Below, piece after piece: positions 34,949-44,321 of a stretch of DNA of 64,000 nt. Numbering within the stretch: the stretch's first letter is position 1; each line of letters begins with the position of its first letter. Both the position numbers and the translations under genes were made by a program. This DNA is from Arthrobacter sp. zg-Y1171 (GTDB lineage: Bacteria > Actinomycetota > Actinomycetes > Actinomycetales > Micrococcaceae): the NCBI RefSeq assembly GCF_025244845.1, contig NZ_CP104264.1:3357828-3421827 (forward strand), given 5' to 3'. Below the pieces are notes generated by a model. The model saw nothing but the letters and a program-made list of their open reading frames with translations, was not told where the DNA came from and did not search any database.

Positions 34949-36405
34949 TGTGCTTCTTTCGCCGGGGCCGCATGCGTTTCCAAGGATACCGGCCTTCGCC
35001 GCCGCAGGGCCCAGCGGTCGGGGGCGCCGTTGAACGGTCCGCCCTGCGGATCGTCGACGCCGTGCCGGCGCACGGGGTCGCCGTCGGGCTCCAGGATGTC
35101 GGACACCACCCGGTACATCAGATAGAGCGTGGCCAGCACGTGGCCCAGCACCGCCAGCACATAGTAGGGCGAATCGAGGTTGTTCTCGGCCGCTCCGCCG
35201 GAGGTCTCTTTCGCGAGGTACATCCAGATAGCCCACCAGTGCATCACTTCGAAGAACTGCCAGATCAGGAAGTCGAGCCACCTCGGCCGGGCCAGGGCGA
35301 CCAGGGGAATGAGCCAGAGGACAAACTGCGGCGAGTACACCTTGTTGGTGAGGACGAATGCCGCCACAATCAGGAAAACCAGCTGCGCCAGCCGCGGCCG
35401 CCGCCCGCAGCGCAGCGCCAGCACGGCGATTCCAAGGCACGCCAGCGCAAACAGCAGGTAAGCCCACAGATTGATGAATTCGGGTCCGACGCCGGTTCCG
35501 CCGGCCCGCTCCACGGTCAGGTTCCAGGCGAACCAGATCGACGAGTAGCCCGCCGGGCGCTCCGCGGTGAACGTGAGGAAGAAGCGCCAGGACTCGTAAT
35601 CGCGGAGCAGGAACGGCAGGTTGACGGCCAGCCAGGTTGCTGCCGCAGCCGTGAAGGTCAGCACCGCCGGCCGCAGGCGGAGTGTCCGCAGCGCGAGCAC
35701 CAGCACGGCGCCGAGAATCAGCACGGGATAAAGCTTCAATGCGGCGCCCAGCCCGATCAGCACTCCTGCTGCCACCGGACGGTTCCGGGCAAAAGCCAGC
35801 ATGCCGGCCGTGGCCAGCATCACTGCGAAAATGTCCCAGTTGATGAACACCGACAGGATCGCCGCCGGGGCGACGGCCACCATGGCTGCGTCCCATGGCC
35901 GGCGCCCGGCCAGGCGCATGGTTGCTATGACCGTGGCAATCCAGGCCCCCGTGGCCAGGAGCGCGTTGACGTCGAAATACTGCAGCGACCTCAGGGCCGT
36001 GCCGCCTTCGCCGGGAACCACCAGTGCGGTGGCACCGGCCAGGAGTCCCAGGAGGACCGGATACTCAAAAAGGGTGCCCTCCGTCAGGAACGGGAAAACG
36101 CCGTCGCCTATCCCCCGGGTACGGAAGAGCTCCGGCCAGTCCGAATAGCAGGCGGAGTAAAACTGGTCCGGAGTGCCCCAGCCGCCCGCACGGCAGGGAG
36201 TCTTAACCAGGACGGCCAGCAGCGCGGAGACGATCGTGAACAGGACCAGCACCCGTTCCACGGTGAAAAATCCGGGCGAGACCATGCCCGGGGCGGCGTG
36301 GCGGCCCATGGGGCCGCCGATGCCTTCCGCGAACTTCCTCAGGAACGGATCGTTGCGGGAGGGCGCCGCAATGCGCTGCGGGCCGCGCCGGGAGTTGGGC
36401 TGCAT
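34945..36405 (-). CDS. Polyprenol-dependent glycosyltransferase (GT87-like)
   Basis: This 486-residue integral membrane protein has about ten to twelve segments. The early periplasmic loop after segment 1 carries acidic residues, followed by EYPVLLGLLAG and later FINWDIFAVMLATAGMLAF, as in GT87 mannosyltransferases such as mycobacterial PimE. It would use a polyprenyl-phosphate sugar on the outer face of the membrane. It starts the three-gene coupled operon GT87-FemX-FAD oxidoreductase and diverges from ino1 across 197 bp. The inositol synthase next door suggests a phosphatidylinositol-based acceptor, by inference only. Confidence 0.82.
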   Translation of the reverse strand: MQPNSRRGPQRIAAPSRNDPFLRKFAEGIGGPMGRHAAPGMVSPGFFTVERVLVLFTIVSALLAVLVKTPCRAGGWGTPDQFYSACYSDWPELFRTRGIGDGVFPFLTEGTLFEYPVLLGLLAGATALVVPGEGGTALRSLQYFDVNALLATGAWIATVIATMRLAGRRPWDAAMVAVAPAAILSVFINWDIFAVMLATAGMLAFARNRPVAAGVLIGLGAALKLYPVLILGAVLVLALRTLRLRPAVLTFTAAAATWLAVNLPFLLRDYESWRFFLTFTAERPAGYSSIWFAWNLTVERAGGTGVGPEFINLWAYLLFALACLGIAVLALRCGRRPRLAQLVFLIVAAFVLTNKVYSPQFVLWLIPLVALARPRWLDFLIWQFFEVMHWWAIWMYLAKETSGGAAENNLDSPYYVLAVLGHVLATLYLMYRVVSDILEPDGDPVRRHGVDDPQGGPFNGAPDRWALRRRRPVSLETHAAPAKEAQ

Positions 36406-36602
36406 GGGTCCAGTATCCACTAGCGAACCACCGCTTCGGTCCCGGCGGGGAACCGGGGAAACGGACGGGGTAACGAGGGAAAATGCCCCTTGATGACCCG
36501 GCGGTCCGGACCCAAACCGAAGATGTGATGCCAAGCACGTAGACTGTGGAGGTTGTCTGCGCCGGGGGCGCAGCGTTCAACATTTTTCTTCAAAGGAGAA
36601 CC

Positions 36603-37688
36603 GTGTCCGAGAACCCCATCCGGGTGGCAATTGTCGGTGTTGGAAACTGCGCAGCTTCGCTGGTGCAGGGTGTCCAGTACTACCGAAGCGCCGATCCCAA
36701 CGAAACCGTCCCTGGCCTGATGCACGTGAAGTTCGGCGAATACCACGTCAATGACGTGCAGTTCGTTGCCGCGTTCGACGTCGACAGCAAGAAAGTCGGC
36801 CTTGACCTGGCTGATGCGATCGGCGCAAGCGAGAACAACACCATCAAGATCGCCGACGTCCCGCAGACCGGCATCACCGTGCAGCGCGGGCACACCCTAG
36901 ACGGGCTGGGCAAGTACTACCGGGAGACCATCACCGAATCCGATGCGTCGCCGGTGGACATTGTTGCCGCCCTTCGGGACAACGCGGTGGACGTTATGGT
37001 CTGCTACCTGCCGGTCGGTTCCGAGCAGGCTGCGAAGTTCTACGCCCAGTGCGCCATCGACGCCGGTGTCGCCTTCGTCAACGCGCTGCCCGTCTTTATT
37101 GCCGGCACCAAGGAGTGGGCGGATAAGTTCACCGCCGCCGGCGTGCCGATTGTCGGCGACGACATCAAGAGCCAGATCGGTGCGACCATCACGCACCGCG
37201 TCATGGCCAAGCTGTTCGAGGACCGCGGCGTCATCCTGGACCGCACGTACCAGCTGAATGTCGGCGGCAACATGGACTTCAAGAACATGCTCGAACGCGA
37301 GCGCCTGGAATCCAAGAAGATTTCCAAGACGCAGGCCGTCACCTCCAATACCTCGGCCCACCTGAAGGCCGACGACGTCCACATCGGCCCGTCGGACTAC
37401 GTCGCGTGGCTCGATGACCGCAAATGGGCCTTCGTCCGCCTCGAGGGACGCAACTTCGGCGACGCTCCGGTGTCCCTGGAGTACAAGCTGGAGGTCTGGG
37501 ACTCCCCCAACTCCGCCGGCGTCATCATCGATGCCGTGCGTGCCGCCAAGATCGCCCTGGACCGCGGCGTCGGCGGTCCCATCCTCTCGGCCTCGAGCTA
37601 CTTCATGAAGTCGCCGCCGGAGCAGTACAACGATGACCTCGCCAAGGAAAAGGTAGAGCAGTTCATCCGCGGCGAGGTCGAGCGCTAG
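36603..37688 (+). CDS. ino1: Inositol-3-phosphate synthase
   Basis: This 361-residue enzyme of the short actinobacterial type converts glucose 6-phosphate to 1L-myo-inositol 1-phosphate with bound NAD. Diagnostic stretches are [53 protein letters not shown] and the Lys-containing [16 protein letters not shown]. The start is GTG 36603 with AAAGGAG upstream. It supplies inositol for phosphatidylinositol lipids and for mycothiol, whose first committed enzyme MshA is encoded 1.9 kb downstream on the other strand. Confidence 0.96.
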   Translation: MSENPIRVAIVGVGNCAASLVQGVQYYRSADPNETVPGLMHVKFGEYHVNDVQFVAAFDVDSKKVGLDLADAIGASENNTIKIADVPQTGITVQRGHTLDGLGKYYRETITESDASPVDIVAALRDNAVDVMVCYLPVGSEQAAKFYAQCAIDAGVAFVNALPVFIAGTKEWADKFTAAGVPIVGDDIKSQIGATITHRVMAKLFEDRGVILDRTYQLNVGGNMDFKNMLERERLESKKISKTQAVTSNTSAHLKADDVHIGPSDYVAWLDDRKWAFVRLEGRNFGDAPVSLEYKLEVWDSPNSAGVIIDAVRAAKIALDRGVGGPILSASSYFMKSPPEQYNDDLAKEKVEQFIRGEVER

Positions 37689-37701
37689 GACCCCGGCAGC
37701 A

Positions 37702-37743
37702 CAAGGCCCCCGTCCCCGGAACGCTCCGGGACCGGGGGCCTTG
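37702..37743 (+). terminator. Intrinsic-type hairpin after ino1
   Basis: CAAGGCCCCCG (37702-37712) pairs perfectly with 37733-37743, with an inner stem CCGGA/TCCGG. It lies 13 bp past the ino1 stop. No T tract follows. It lies between convergent ino1 and fhs and may act in both directions. Confidence 0.75.
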
Positions 37744-37780
37744 CCGTGCCCGGTCCTCCCCCGGGCCCCGGACCTGAATC

Positions 37781-39466
37781 CTAGATAAGTCCGCTCGGCG
37801 TCCCGTCCGCGGCGACACCCATGCGCAGCGCCGCAGGTTCCCTGGGCAATCCCGGCATGGTCATGACCGCCCCGGTCAGGGCCACCACGAAGCCGGCCCC
37901 GGTCTTGATGGACAGATCCCGCACGTGCAGGGTGAAGCCCGACGGCGCGCCCAGGGCCGCGGGGTCGTCGGAGAAGGAGTACGGCGTTTTGGCCATGCAG
38001 ACCGGCAGGTGCTCCAGTCCCCGCGCCGCAATCTCCTCCAGCCGGCGCAGCGCGGCCGGGGCAAATTCGACGTCGGCGGCACCGTAAATCTCCCGGGCCA
38101 CGGCCCGGATCTTCTGCTCCACCGGCAGCTCGTCCCGATAGAGGAACCGGAAGTCCGCCGGCCGCTCCAGGGCCCGGAGCACCGCCGCAGCCAGGTCATC
38201 GCCGCCCGTTCCGCCGCCGCCGTGCGCCCACACCTCGGCCACTGCAGCGCTGACGCCCTGCTCGGCGCACCAGTCCATCAGCCAGCGCAGTTCGGCATCC
38301 GTATCGGTGCTGAAGCGGTTGACCGCCACCACGGGGTTGATCCCGAACCGGCGGACGTTCTCCAGGTGCCGGTGCAGGTTGACGACGCCGGCCCGCAGTG
38401 CAGGAAGGTTCTCCGCCGCCAGGCCGGTCTTGGGCACGCCCCCGTGCATCTTCAGGGCACGGACGGTGGCCACCACCACTATGGCGTCCGGGGCGACATC
38501 CGCCACCCGGGACTTGATGTCCAGGTACTTCTCCGCCCCGAGGTCCGCCCCGAACCCGGCTTCCGTCACAACGAGGTCGGCCAGGCGGAGGGCAGCGGAC
38601 GTGGCAATGACCGAATTGCAGCCGTGCGCGATGTTGGCGAACGGCCCGCCGTGGACGAGGGCCGGGGTTCCGGCCAGGGTCTGCACCAGGTTCGGTTTCA
38701 GTGCGTCGCGCAGCAGCAGCGTCATGGCGCCCTGCGCGCCGAGATCGGCAACGGTGACGGGCCGCCGGTCGTAGGTGTAGCCGACGGTGATCCGGGACAG
38801 GCGTTCCGTGAGGTCCGCCAGGTTCCGGGCGAGGCAGAAAACAGCCATCACCTCCGAGGCCACGGTGATGTCGAAGCCGTCCTGCCGCGGCACGCCCTGG
38901 GCCGGTCCGCCGAGGCCGATGACGACGTCGCGCAGGGCGCGGTCATTCATGTCCAGGACGCGTTTGATGGTGATGCGCCGCGGATCCAGGCCCAGCTGGT
39001 TGCCTTGGAAGATGTGGTTGTCCAGCAGTGCGGCCAGTGCATTGTTCGCCGAGGTAATGGCGTGGAAATCGCCGGTGAAATGCAGGTTAATGTCCTCCAT
39101 GGGCACCACCTGCGAGTAGCCGCCGCCGGTGGCGCCTCCCTTCATACCGAGAACCGGACCCATGGACGGCTCACGCAGGGCAATCATCACGTTTTCCCCG
39201 GCCCGGTGCAGGGCGTCCGCCAGACCCACCGTCACAGTTGATTTGCCTTCACCGGCAGGCGTGGGGCTCATGGCCGTCACCAGGACCACCCGGCCGCGGA
39301 CCGAATCCTCCCGCAGGAGCGCCGGGTCGATTTTCGCCTTGTACCGTCCGTAGGATTCCAGGGCGGCGTCGGGAATCGACGCGGCGCGGGCAATCTCCGT
39401 GATCGGCAGCAGGCGGGCCGCCCGGGAAATTTCGAGGTCCGAGGGCATATCGGCACTGATACGCAT
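37781..39466 (-). CDS. fhs: Formate-tetrahydrofolate ligase
   Basis: This 561-residue enzyme makes 10-formyl-tetrahydrofolate from formate, ATP and tetrahydrofolate. It has the P-loop [49 protein letters not shown] and the C-terminal [10 protein letters not shown]...[20 protein letters not shown], all family hallmarks. AAGGAA precedes the ATG at 39466. It sits between ino1 and mshA with no evident pathway link and could be a single-gene unit, 107 bp after mshA on the same strand. Confidence 0.95.
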   Translation of the reverse strand: MRISADMPSDLEISRAARLLPITEIARAASIPDAALESYGRYKAKIDPALLREDSVRGRVVLVTAMSPTPAGEGKSTVTVGLADALHRAGENVMIALREPSMGPVLGMKGGATGGGYSQVVPMEDINLHFTGDFHAITSANNALAALLDNHIFQGNQLGLDPRRITIKRVLDMNDRALRDVVIGLGGPAQGVPRQDGFDITVASEVMAVFCLARNLADLTERLSRITVGYTYDRRPVTVADLGAQGAMTLLLRDALKPNLVQTLAGTPALVHGGPFANIAHGCNSVIATSAALRLADLVVTEAGFGADLGAEKYLDIKSRVADVAPDAIVVVATVRALKMHGGVPKTGLAAENLPALRAGVVNLHRHLENVRRFGINPVVAVNRFSTDTDAELRWLMDWCAEQGVSAAVAEVWAHGGGGTGGDDLAAAVLRALERPADFRFLYRDELPVEQKIRAVAREIYGAADVEFAPAALRRLEEIAARGLEHLPVCMAKTPYSFSDDPAALGAPSGFTLHVRDLSIKTGAGFVVALTGAVMTMPGLPREPAALRMGVAADGTPSGLI

Positions 39467-39573
39467 GTTCTGCGTTCCTTCCGCTGTGCCGTCAACGGAT
39501 TCGCTGGACGGCTGCTGGTCGCTGGATGGAAGCCAAGCTACCAGCAGTGCCGGCCCGCGGGGGCTGCTTCGGC

Positions 39574-40818
39574 CTACTTGCGCACGGAACGGCTGGCGAA
39601 CTGGTCCGCTGCCTCGCGGTAGCTTTCCGCCGTCAGCATGGCTGTCCGGCGCCAGCCGAACGCCTGGGCATGGGCGGCCGCGCCTTCTCCGAGCGCACGA
39701 CGGCGGTCGGTGCCGTCGTAGAGTGCCTCCAGTTCGGCGGCCCACCGGCCCGGGGCGTGGCCGTCAACGAGAACGCCGCTGCTGCCGTTGCGCACGGCCT
39801 TGGGCAGCCCGCCCACGTTGGCGGCGAGGACAGGGGTGCCGCAGGCCTGGGCCTCGAGGGCAACCAGGCCGAATGATTCGCTGAAGGAAGGCACGGCCAC
39901 AACGTCGGCGGACCGGAACCAGGCAGCGAGCTGGTGCGGCTCGACCGGCGGGCGCAGGGACACCGTGTCCTGCAGTCCCAGCCGGCGGACCAGCGGTGCC
40001 AGGTCAAGCACGGAGGAGCCGCTGCCGGCGCCGAGGATGCTTACGCGCAGGGGAATGTCCGGCCGGCGGCGGCGCAGCTCGGCGGCGGCCTCCACCAGGA
40101 TCTGAGGGCCCTTCATGCGCTGGATCCGGCCGGCAAAGACCACATGGAAGACCCCGGGGAGGAAGCCCATTCCGGCCTGCACTCCGGGCCTGCCGCGTGG
40201 TGAAAACACATTCAGGTCCACGCCCGGCGCCACCACGTCCACAGACTCCGGATCGGCTCCGTAGAGCGTTTCCAGTTCGGCTGCCTCGGTGCTGGTATTG
40301 GCTATCAACCGGGTGGCGCCGCGGACTATCTGCTCCTCGCCGTCGATCCGGATCTGCGGCTCGAGCGCCTCGCCGGGCTGCCCCTGCAGGTTCTTGACCC
40401 GAGCCATGGTGTGCATGGTGTGGACCAGCGGAAGGTCCCACTGCTGCGCCACGGATAGTCCTGCGGCGCCTGAAACCCAGTAGTGGGAGTGGACAACGTC
40501 GAAACCGCCGTCCAGCAGGAACGGCTGCGCTTCTGCCACCGCGCCGGCCAGATCCAGGTACGGCAACTGTTCCTTGGCCACCTTGCGGACGGGACCGGCA
40601 ACCACGTGGCGAACCTTCACCCCGGGGGCCAGGGCAACGTCGGCGGTCTGCAGCGGGTCGGTCGCCCGGGTGAAGATCTCCACCTCAGTACCTGCGCGTG
40701 CCAGTTCGAGGGCGACGGACCGGACGTAGACGTTCATGCCGCCGGCATCACCGGACCCGGGCTGTTCAAGCGGGGAGGTATGAAGGGAGAGCATGGCCAC
40801 ACGCTTGACCTGGGGCAC
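39574..40818 (-). CDS. mshA: D-inositol-3-phosphate glycosyltransferase (mycothiol synthesis)
   Basis: This 414-residue GT-B fold, family GT4 enzyme has [26 protein letters not shown], the hallmark of MshA. It also has [25 protein letters not shown] and the EX7E motif ESFGLVALE. It transfers GlcNAc from UDP-GlcNAc to 1L-inositol 1-phosphate, the first step of mycothiol synthesis. The GTG at 40818 has GAAGGGAG four bases upstream, better than any other start. The upstream region holds a thiol-stress-type promoter candidate and competing hairpins. Its substrate is the product of Ino1, encoded close by. Confidence 0.95.
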   Translation of the reverse strand: MPQVKRVAMLSLHTSPLEQPGSGDAGGMNVYVRSVALELARAGTEVEIFTRATDPLQTADVALAPGVKVRHVVAGPVRKVAKEQLPYLDLAGAVAEAQPFLLDGGFDVVHSHYWVSGAAGLSVAQQWDLPLVHTMHTMARVKNLQGQPGEALEPQIRIDGEEQIVRGATRLIANTSTEAAELETLYGADPESVDVVAPGVDLNVFSPRGRPGVQAGMGFLPGVFHVVFAGRIQRMKGPQILVEAAAELRRRRPDIPLRVSILGAGSGSSVLDLAPLVRRLGLQDTVSLRPPVEPHQLAAWFRSADVVAVPSFSESFGLVALEAQACGTPVLAANVGGLPKAVRNGSSGVLVDGHAPGRWAAELEALYDGTDRRRALGEGAAAHAQAFGWRRTAMLTAESYREAADQFASRSVRK

Positions 40819-40859
40819 TTCGCTCCCTTCCTGACCGTTATCTTCTCTATCGACTTTAT

Positions 40860-40886
40860 AACGCCACGGGCTCGAGCTTTGTTTCC
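40860..40886 (-). promoter_or_regulatory. Candidate sigma-R/sigma-H type promoter of mshA
   Basis: On the minus strand GGAAAC, 18 bases, then GTTATA lies 42-68 bp upstream of the mshA start. The thiol-stress sigma factors SigR (Streptomyces) and SigH (mycobacteria) recognise GGAAY with GTT at about this spacing, and mshA belongs to the SigR regulon in Streptomyces. The match is weaker than that before trxB. TATAAA in the same place could also serve the housekeeping sigma factor. Confidence 0.4.
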
Positions 40887-40923
40887 TGTCAGCCAGAACA
40901 CGTCCGTCCCCTCGCCTCCGGAC

Positions 40924-40967
40924 GCCGGGCACGGCACTGCCCGGCACCCCAAGGGAGGCGCCGGGCA
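40924..40967 (-). other. Mutually exclusive hairpins upstream of mshA
   Basis: GCCGGGCA occurs at 40924-40931 and again at 40960-40967, and its exact complement TGCCCGGC lies between them at 40938-40945. The middle element can pair with only one of the outer ones at a time. This arrangement lies 35 bp past the small gene at 41002-41307 and before mshA. It may be a terminator with a decoy arm or an attenuator. Confidence 0.45.
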
Positions 40968-41001
40968 GTGACGGTTGACCAGGTCCGGGCGGGTACTTCG
41001 A

Positions 41002-41307
41002 TTACTTGACGGAATTGAAGTAGTGCATCAGCAGGTGACCCTGTTCGCCTTTCAGGGCCGCGTCCATCCGGGCATGGTGGACGGCATTGGAACGGAGAAA
41101 GGAGCTCCGCAGGCGCTTGAGCATTGTGTACACCCCCTTGGCTGCGCGTCGCAGGACAGGAGCGGCCTGTTCCGGAGGCCGGGCACGGGGCAGCAGCGGC
41201 TCGTCGCTGCCGGCGGCGTCATAGGGCAGCCGGTCCGGAAGTCCGGGCCGTGGGCCGGGTTGGTTGGTTTTGGGCAGAGTGGTATTGGGCAGGGGCAATT
41301 CAGGCAT
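41002..41307 (-). CDS. Small hypothetical protein upstream of mshA
   Basis: This 101-residue protein has a Pro-rich N-terminal half and a basic helical C-terminal half (RRAAKGVYTMLKRLRSSFLRSN...EGQGHLLMHYFNSVK style, with HARMDAALKGEQG). GGAGC lies five bases before the ATG. The second half looks amphipathic. No family is recognised. Position and direction suggest it precedes mshA in the same transcript or is separated from it by the hairpins. The chance of a spurious frame is moderate. Confidence 0.55.
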   Translation of the reverse strand: MPELPLPNTTLPKTNQPGPRPGLPDRLPYDAAGSDEPLLPRARPPEQAAPVLRRAAKGVYTMLKRLRSSFLRSNAVHHARMDAALKGEQGHLLMHYFNSVK

Positions 41308-41356
41308 TGGAAGCTCCGACGGGGAGGCGCAAAAAAGGGCGCAAAAGAATAAGCGG

Positions 41357-41409
41357 ATAAAAGGACGTCGAAATGACGCAGGAAACCAATAAAGGACGTT
41401 AAAGCGACG
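41357..41409. repeat. Two related GACGT-containing repeats 32 bp apart
   Basis: Two AT-rich blocks, starting ATAAAAGGACGTCG (41357) and ATAAAGGACGTTAA (41389), repeat at 32 bp, three helical turns. Each contains an inverted element (CGTC-GAAAT-GACG and GACGT-TAAAGCG-ACGTC). They lie in the 308-bp gap between the two small genes, which otherwise shows no gene. They probably form a promoter-linked operator for the gene at 41002-41307. Confidence 0.45.
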
Positions 41410-41615
41410 TCAAGGCGATTTGCGGTAAATACCCGACCATGACGCGGCAATGTCTTTCAAAGGGGAATTCCGGCTGCGGTTCCGCACACACCCGATACAC
41501 GGGTTCCGCCAACTTCCCCTGGAAACGAGGGGTGCCCAAAGAGCGGGTGTGGAGTCGGACGGAAGTGCGCGGTGCTTGCCCCGGTGGCGTGGACGGCTTG
41601 CCGGGCCGGCAGCGT

Positions 41616-41780
41616 TTACGCTGAAACGGCCGACCAGCTGGCAGTCACGGTAAACCGGGAAGCGGCATAGGGCCGACCGGGGAGGACCGAAGGCGGTACC
41701 TGCGGATTCCGGAAGGACGGCCGGAGATTGCCGCCGGTGTTGCCACCGGTAACTACGATGTGAATTCCATTAGTGTTCAT
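41616..41780 (-). CDS. 54-residue peptide with a strong ribosome binding site
   Basis: An ATG at 41780 is preceded by AGGAGGTGGAG, the best Shine-Dalgarno sequence in this part of the window. The peptide starts MNTNGIHIVVTGGNTGGNL and ends with a Ser/Ala/Trp-rich tail (TASWSAVSA). It is neutral to basic, without a membrane segment or signal peptide. No modification or export gene for a ribosomal peptide natural product lies next to it. It could be a leader peptide, a small regulator or a secreted peptide precursor. The coding call rests mostly on the ribosome binding site. Confidence 0.5.
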   Translation of the reverse strand: MNTNGIHIVVTGGNTGGNLRPSFRNPQVPPSVLPGRPYAASRFTVTASWSAVSA

Positions 41781-41998
41781 CAATCTCCACCTCCTGTTCG
41801 CGGTACCCGGGGTACTGGAGCCTGGCGTGGCTGCAGAAGCAGCTACATAAGCAGGGAATCCAGTTCGGTCTATTGCGGACAATTAATGTGCCCGCAAAAG
41901 AAAGGTACAACAGAGTTCGTGGCCCTGCCAAGCACTTTCACAAAATTCCCTAAAAAACTTTTATTCCAGGGTCGTGCGGGCAGGGCCGTATCGCGGTA

Positions 41999-42655
41999 CT
42001 AGAGGTTCCAGCCGACAACGGCGGGCGTGTGTTTGTCCCAACCGAGGGTGCAGACCGCTGCGGTGCTGAGCGCAAAGTGCCGGCCCATCTCCGGGGCAAG
42101 GCCGAGCCAGCGGGCCGCCAGGATACGGAGGAAATGGCCGTGCGCCACGAGCAGGACCTTCTCCACCGGCGTCGCCTCGGGGTCGCGGTCCATTTCGGTG
42201 CCGCAGCCGGCCTGCACGGAGGAGATGATGAGGTCGGCCCGTGCGGCAACCTGTGCCAGGGTCTCCCCGTTGGGCACGCCGTCCTTCCAGATCAGGTACC
42301 CGGGATTCTCGGCGCGGACCTGCCGGCTGTTGCGGCCCTCGTTGTCGCCGTAGTCCCACTCGTGGGCGTGCGGAACCACCTCGGCGTCGGGGTAACCCAC
42401 CAGTTCGGCGGTGCGGCGGGCACGGATCAGCGGAGAGGTCAGTACCCGGTCAAAGGTCACCGGACCGATCTTGGCCCGCGCGGCCTCAGCCTGGGCTTCC
42501 CCCTCGGCCGTAAGGGGGATATCCGTCAGGCCGGTGTAGTTGCCTTCCCGGGACCATTCGGTTTCCCCGTGGCGCAGCAGCCAGAGGCGGGGCAGCCGGG
42601 TTCCGGACGGAGTCAGGTCCGGAACTGCCGGTCCGAAGTTTTCCCCGTTGCTCAT
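41999..42655 (-). CDS. Histidine phosphatase family protein (phosphoglycerate-mutase-like)
   Basis: This 218-residue protein has the RHG motif LWLLRHGETEWSREGNYTGLTDIPLT with the phospho-accepting His. The second catalytic His is in VLLVAHGHFLRILAARWLG, and the Glu in HEWDYGDNEGR. The branch includes acid phosphatases and cofactor-dependent mutase relatives; the substrate is unknown. The ATG overlaps the stop of cca (ATGA), so the two genes are cotranslated. Confidence 0.9.
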   Translation of the reverse strand: MSNGENFGPAVPDLTPSGTRLPRLWLLRHGETEWSREGNYTGLTDIPLTAEGEAQAEAARAKIGPVTFDRVLTSPLIRARRTAELVGYPDAEVVPHAHEWDYGDNEGRNSRQVRAENPGYLIWKDGVPNGETLAQVAARADLIISSVQAGCGTEMDRDPEATPVEKVLLVAHGHFLRILAARWLGLAPEMGRHFALSTAAVCTLGWDKHTPAVVGWNL

Positions 42656-44178
42656 TTTTCGCTGTCCTTCACATTCGTACCTGATACTTCCGGTTCCCGC
42701 TGGGGTTCCTTTTCCGTTGTATCAGGTGCTGTGCCAGCGGCAGCAATCGGGTTCTCCGGCTGTTCCGCCCACCAGGCGCGGAGCAGCTGCGCTGTTTCGG
42801 CCTCGCTCCGCGGACCGTTTTCCATCCGTTCCTCCAGCAGGAACCGGTACGCGCGGCCCACCACCGGCCCGGGACGGATCTGCAGCAGGGCCATGATCTG
42901 TTCGCCGTCCAGGTCCGGACGGATCGCGGCCAGCTCTTCCTGCTCGGCCAGGACAGCAATGCGCTGCTCCAAATCGTCGTAGGCGAAAGCCAGCCGTTCG
43001 GCCTTGCGGCGGTTGCGGGTGGTGACATCGGAGCGCGTGAGCCGGTGCAGCCGCTGCAGCAGCGGACCGGCGTCGTTGACGTAGCGGCGCACTGCCGAGT
43101 CGGTCCAGCCTGCATCGCCGTAGCCGTAGAAGCGCATGTGCAGTTCCACCAGCCGGGCCACGGCCTTGATGGTGTCATTGTCGAACCGCAGGGCCTTCAT
43201 CCGCTTCGCGGTCAGCTTGGCGCCGACGGCGTCGTGGTGCAGGAAGCTCACGGATCCGGTTGACTCAAAACGGCGGGTGGAGGGTTTTCCGACGTCGTGC
43301 ATCAGGGCCGCGAAGCGCAGCACGAAATCCGGTGCCGGCACCGGACCGTCGCTGTCGGTTTCCAGTTCGCACGCCTGGCGGAGGACCGTCAGCGAGTGCT
43401 GGTACACGTCCTTGTGCCGGTGGTGCTCGTCAATCTCGAGGCGCAGTGCCGAGACCTCGGGCAGCACGTGGTCGGCCAGGCCGCTCTCCACGAGCAGGTT
43501 CACGCCGGTCCACGGCGCCTTGCCGCAGATCAGCTTGGTCAATTCGTCCCGGACCCGTTCGGCGGAGATGATTTCGATCCGCCCGGCCATGTCCCGCATC
43601 GCTTCAAAAACGTCCGGCGCCACCTCCACGCCCAGCTGGGAGGCGAACCGTGCGGCCCGCATCATGCGCAGCGGATCGTCGGAGAACGACGTCGACGGCG
43701 CACCGGGGGTACGCACCATACCGGCATGCAGGTCGCGGGCTCCGCCAAAGGGATCCACCAGTTCCATCGACGGCAGCCGCAGCGCCATTGCGTTCATGGT
43801 GAAGTCGCGGCGGTACAGATCGTCTTCAAGCTTGTCGCCGAAAGCCACGGAGGGCTTGCGGGAGTCGGGATCATAGGCATCGGCACGGTAGGTGGTGACC
43901 TCCACCTGGAAGCCGTCCTTGCGCATTCCGATGGTGCCGAACTCCCGGCCGATCTCCCAGTAAGTGTCGGCCCAGCCCTTGATCACCCGGATGATGTCGT
44001 CCGGGCGCGCGTTGGTGGTGAAATCCAGGTCCGGGGAAACCCTGCCCAGGAACAGGTCGCGGACGGGACCGCCTACGAGCGAAAGCTCGTACCCGGCATC
44101 CTCGAAACGCGCCCCGAGTTCCGGGATCACCTCGGGTAACGGGGACTTCAAGGCCGAACTATCAAAAAGGTGCACCAT
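42652..44178 (-). CDS. cca: CCA tRNA nucleotidyltransferase
   Basis: This 508-residue protein begins with the class II nucleotidyltransferase head LSLVGGPVRDLFLGRVSPDLDFTTNA, with the metal-binding Asp pair in DLDF. The tRNA-binding region LYRRDFTMNAMAL and a C-terminal HD domain (RFAALMHDVGKPSTR) follow. It adds or repairs the CCA end of tRNAs. The last 60 residues are a low-complexity acidic tail. It is coupled to the downstream phosphatase gene and divergent from the NUDIX gene across 143 bp. Confidence 0.95.
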   Translation of the reverse strand: MVHLFDSSALKSPLPEVIPELGARFEDAGYELSLVGGPVRDLFLGRVSPDLDFTTNARPDDIIRVIKGWADTYWEIGREFGTIGMRKDGFQVEVTTYRADAYDPDSRKPSVAFGDKLEDDLYRRDFTMNAMALRLPSMELVDPFGGARDLHAGMVRTPGAPSTSFSDDPLRMMRAARFASQLGVEVAPDVFEAMRDMAGRIEIISAERVRDELTKLICGKAPWTGVNLLVESGLADHVLPEVSALRLEIDEHHRHKDVYQHSLTVLRQACELETDSDGPVPAPDFVLRFAALMHDVGKPSTRRFESTGSVSFLHHDAVGAKLTAKRMKALRFDNDTIKAVARLVELHMRFYGYGDAGWTDSAVRRYVNDAGPLLQRLHRLTRSDVTTRNRRKAERLAFAYDDLEQRIAVLAEQEELAAIRPDLDGEQIMALLQIRPGPVVGRAYRFLLEERMENGPRSEAETAQLLRAWWAEQPENPIAAAGTAPDTTEKEPQREPEVSGTNVKDSEK

Positions 44179-44321
44179 AGTGCTTTAAGCCTGCCAGATA
44201 AAACGGTGAAGGCCGACAAGGGGTGGGAGCCGGAGCGCGGACACGCCGAGGGTTCCCGCTTCCTCTCCGGCAGCCCGCATAACAGTCATCATCCCCCGGC
44301 AAAGATCGTTACAGTGGGAGT

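Noticed and set aside
37925-39241. 438-codon open frame antisense to fhs
   Set aside because: It is a shadow of the formate-tetrahydrofolate ligase gene.
41921-41987. GGCCCTGCC and its complement 49 bases apart, after the histidine phosphatase gene
   Set aside because: The loop is too long for an ordinary terminator, and the match is short enough to occur by chance in GC-rich DNA.
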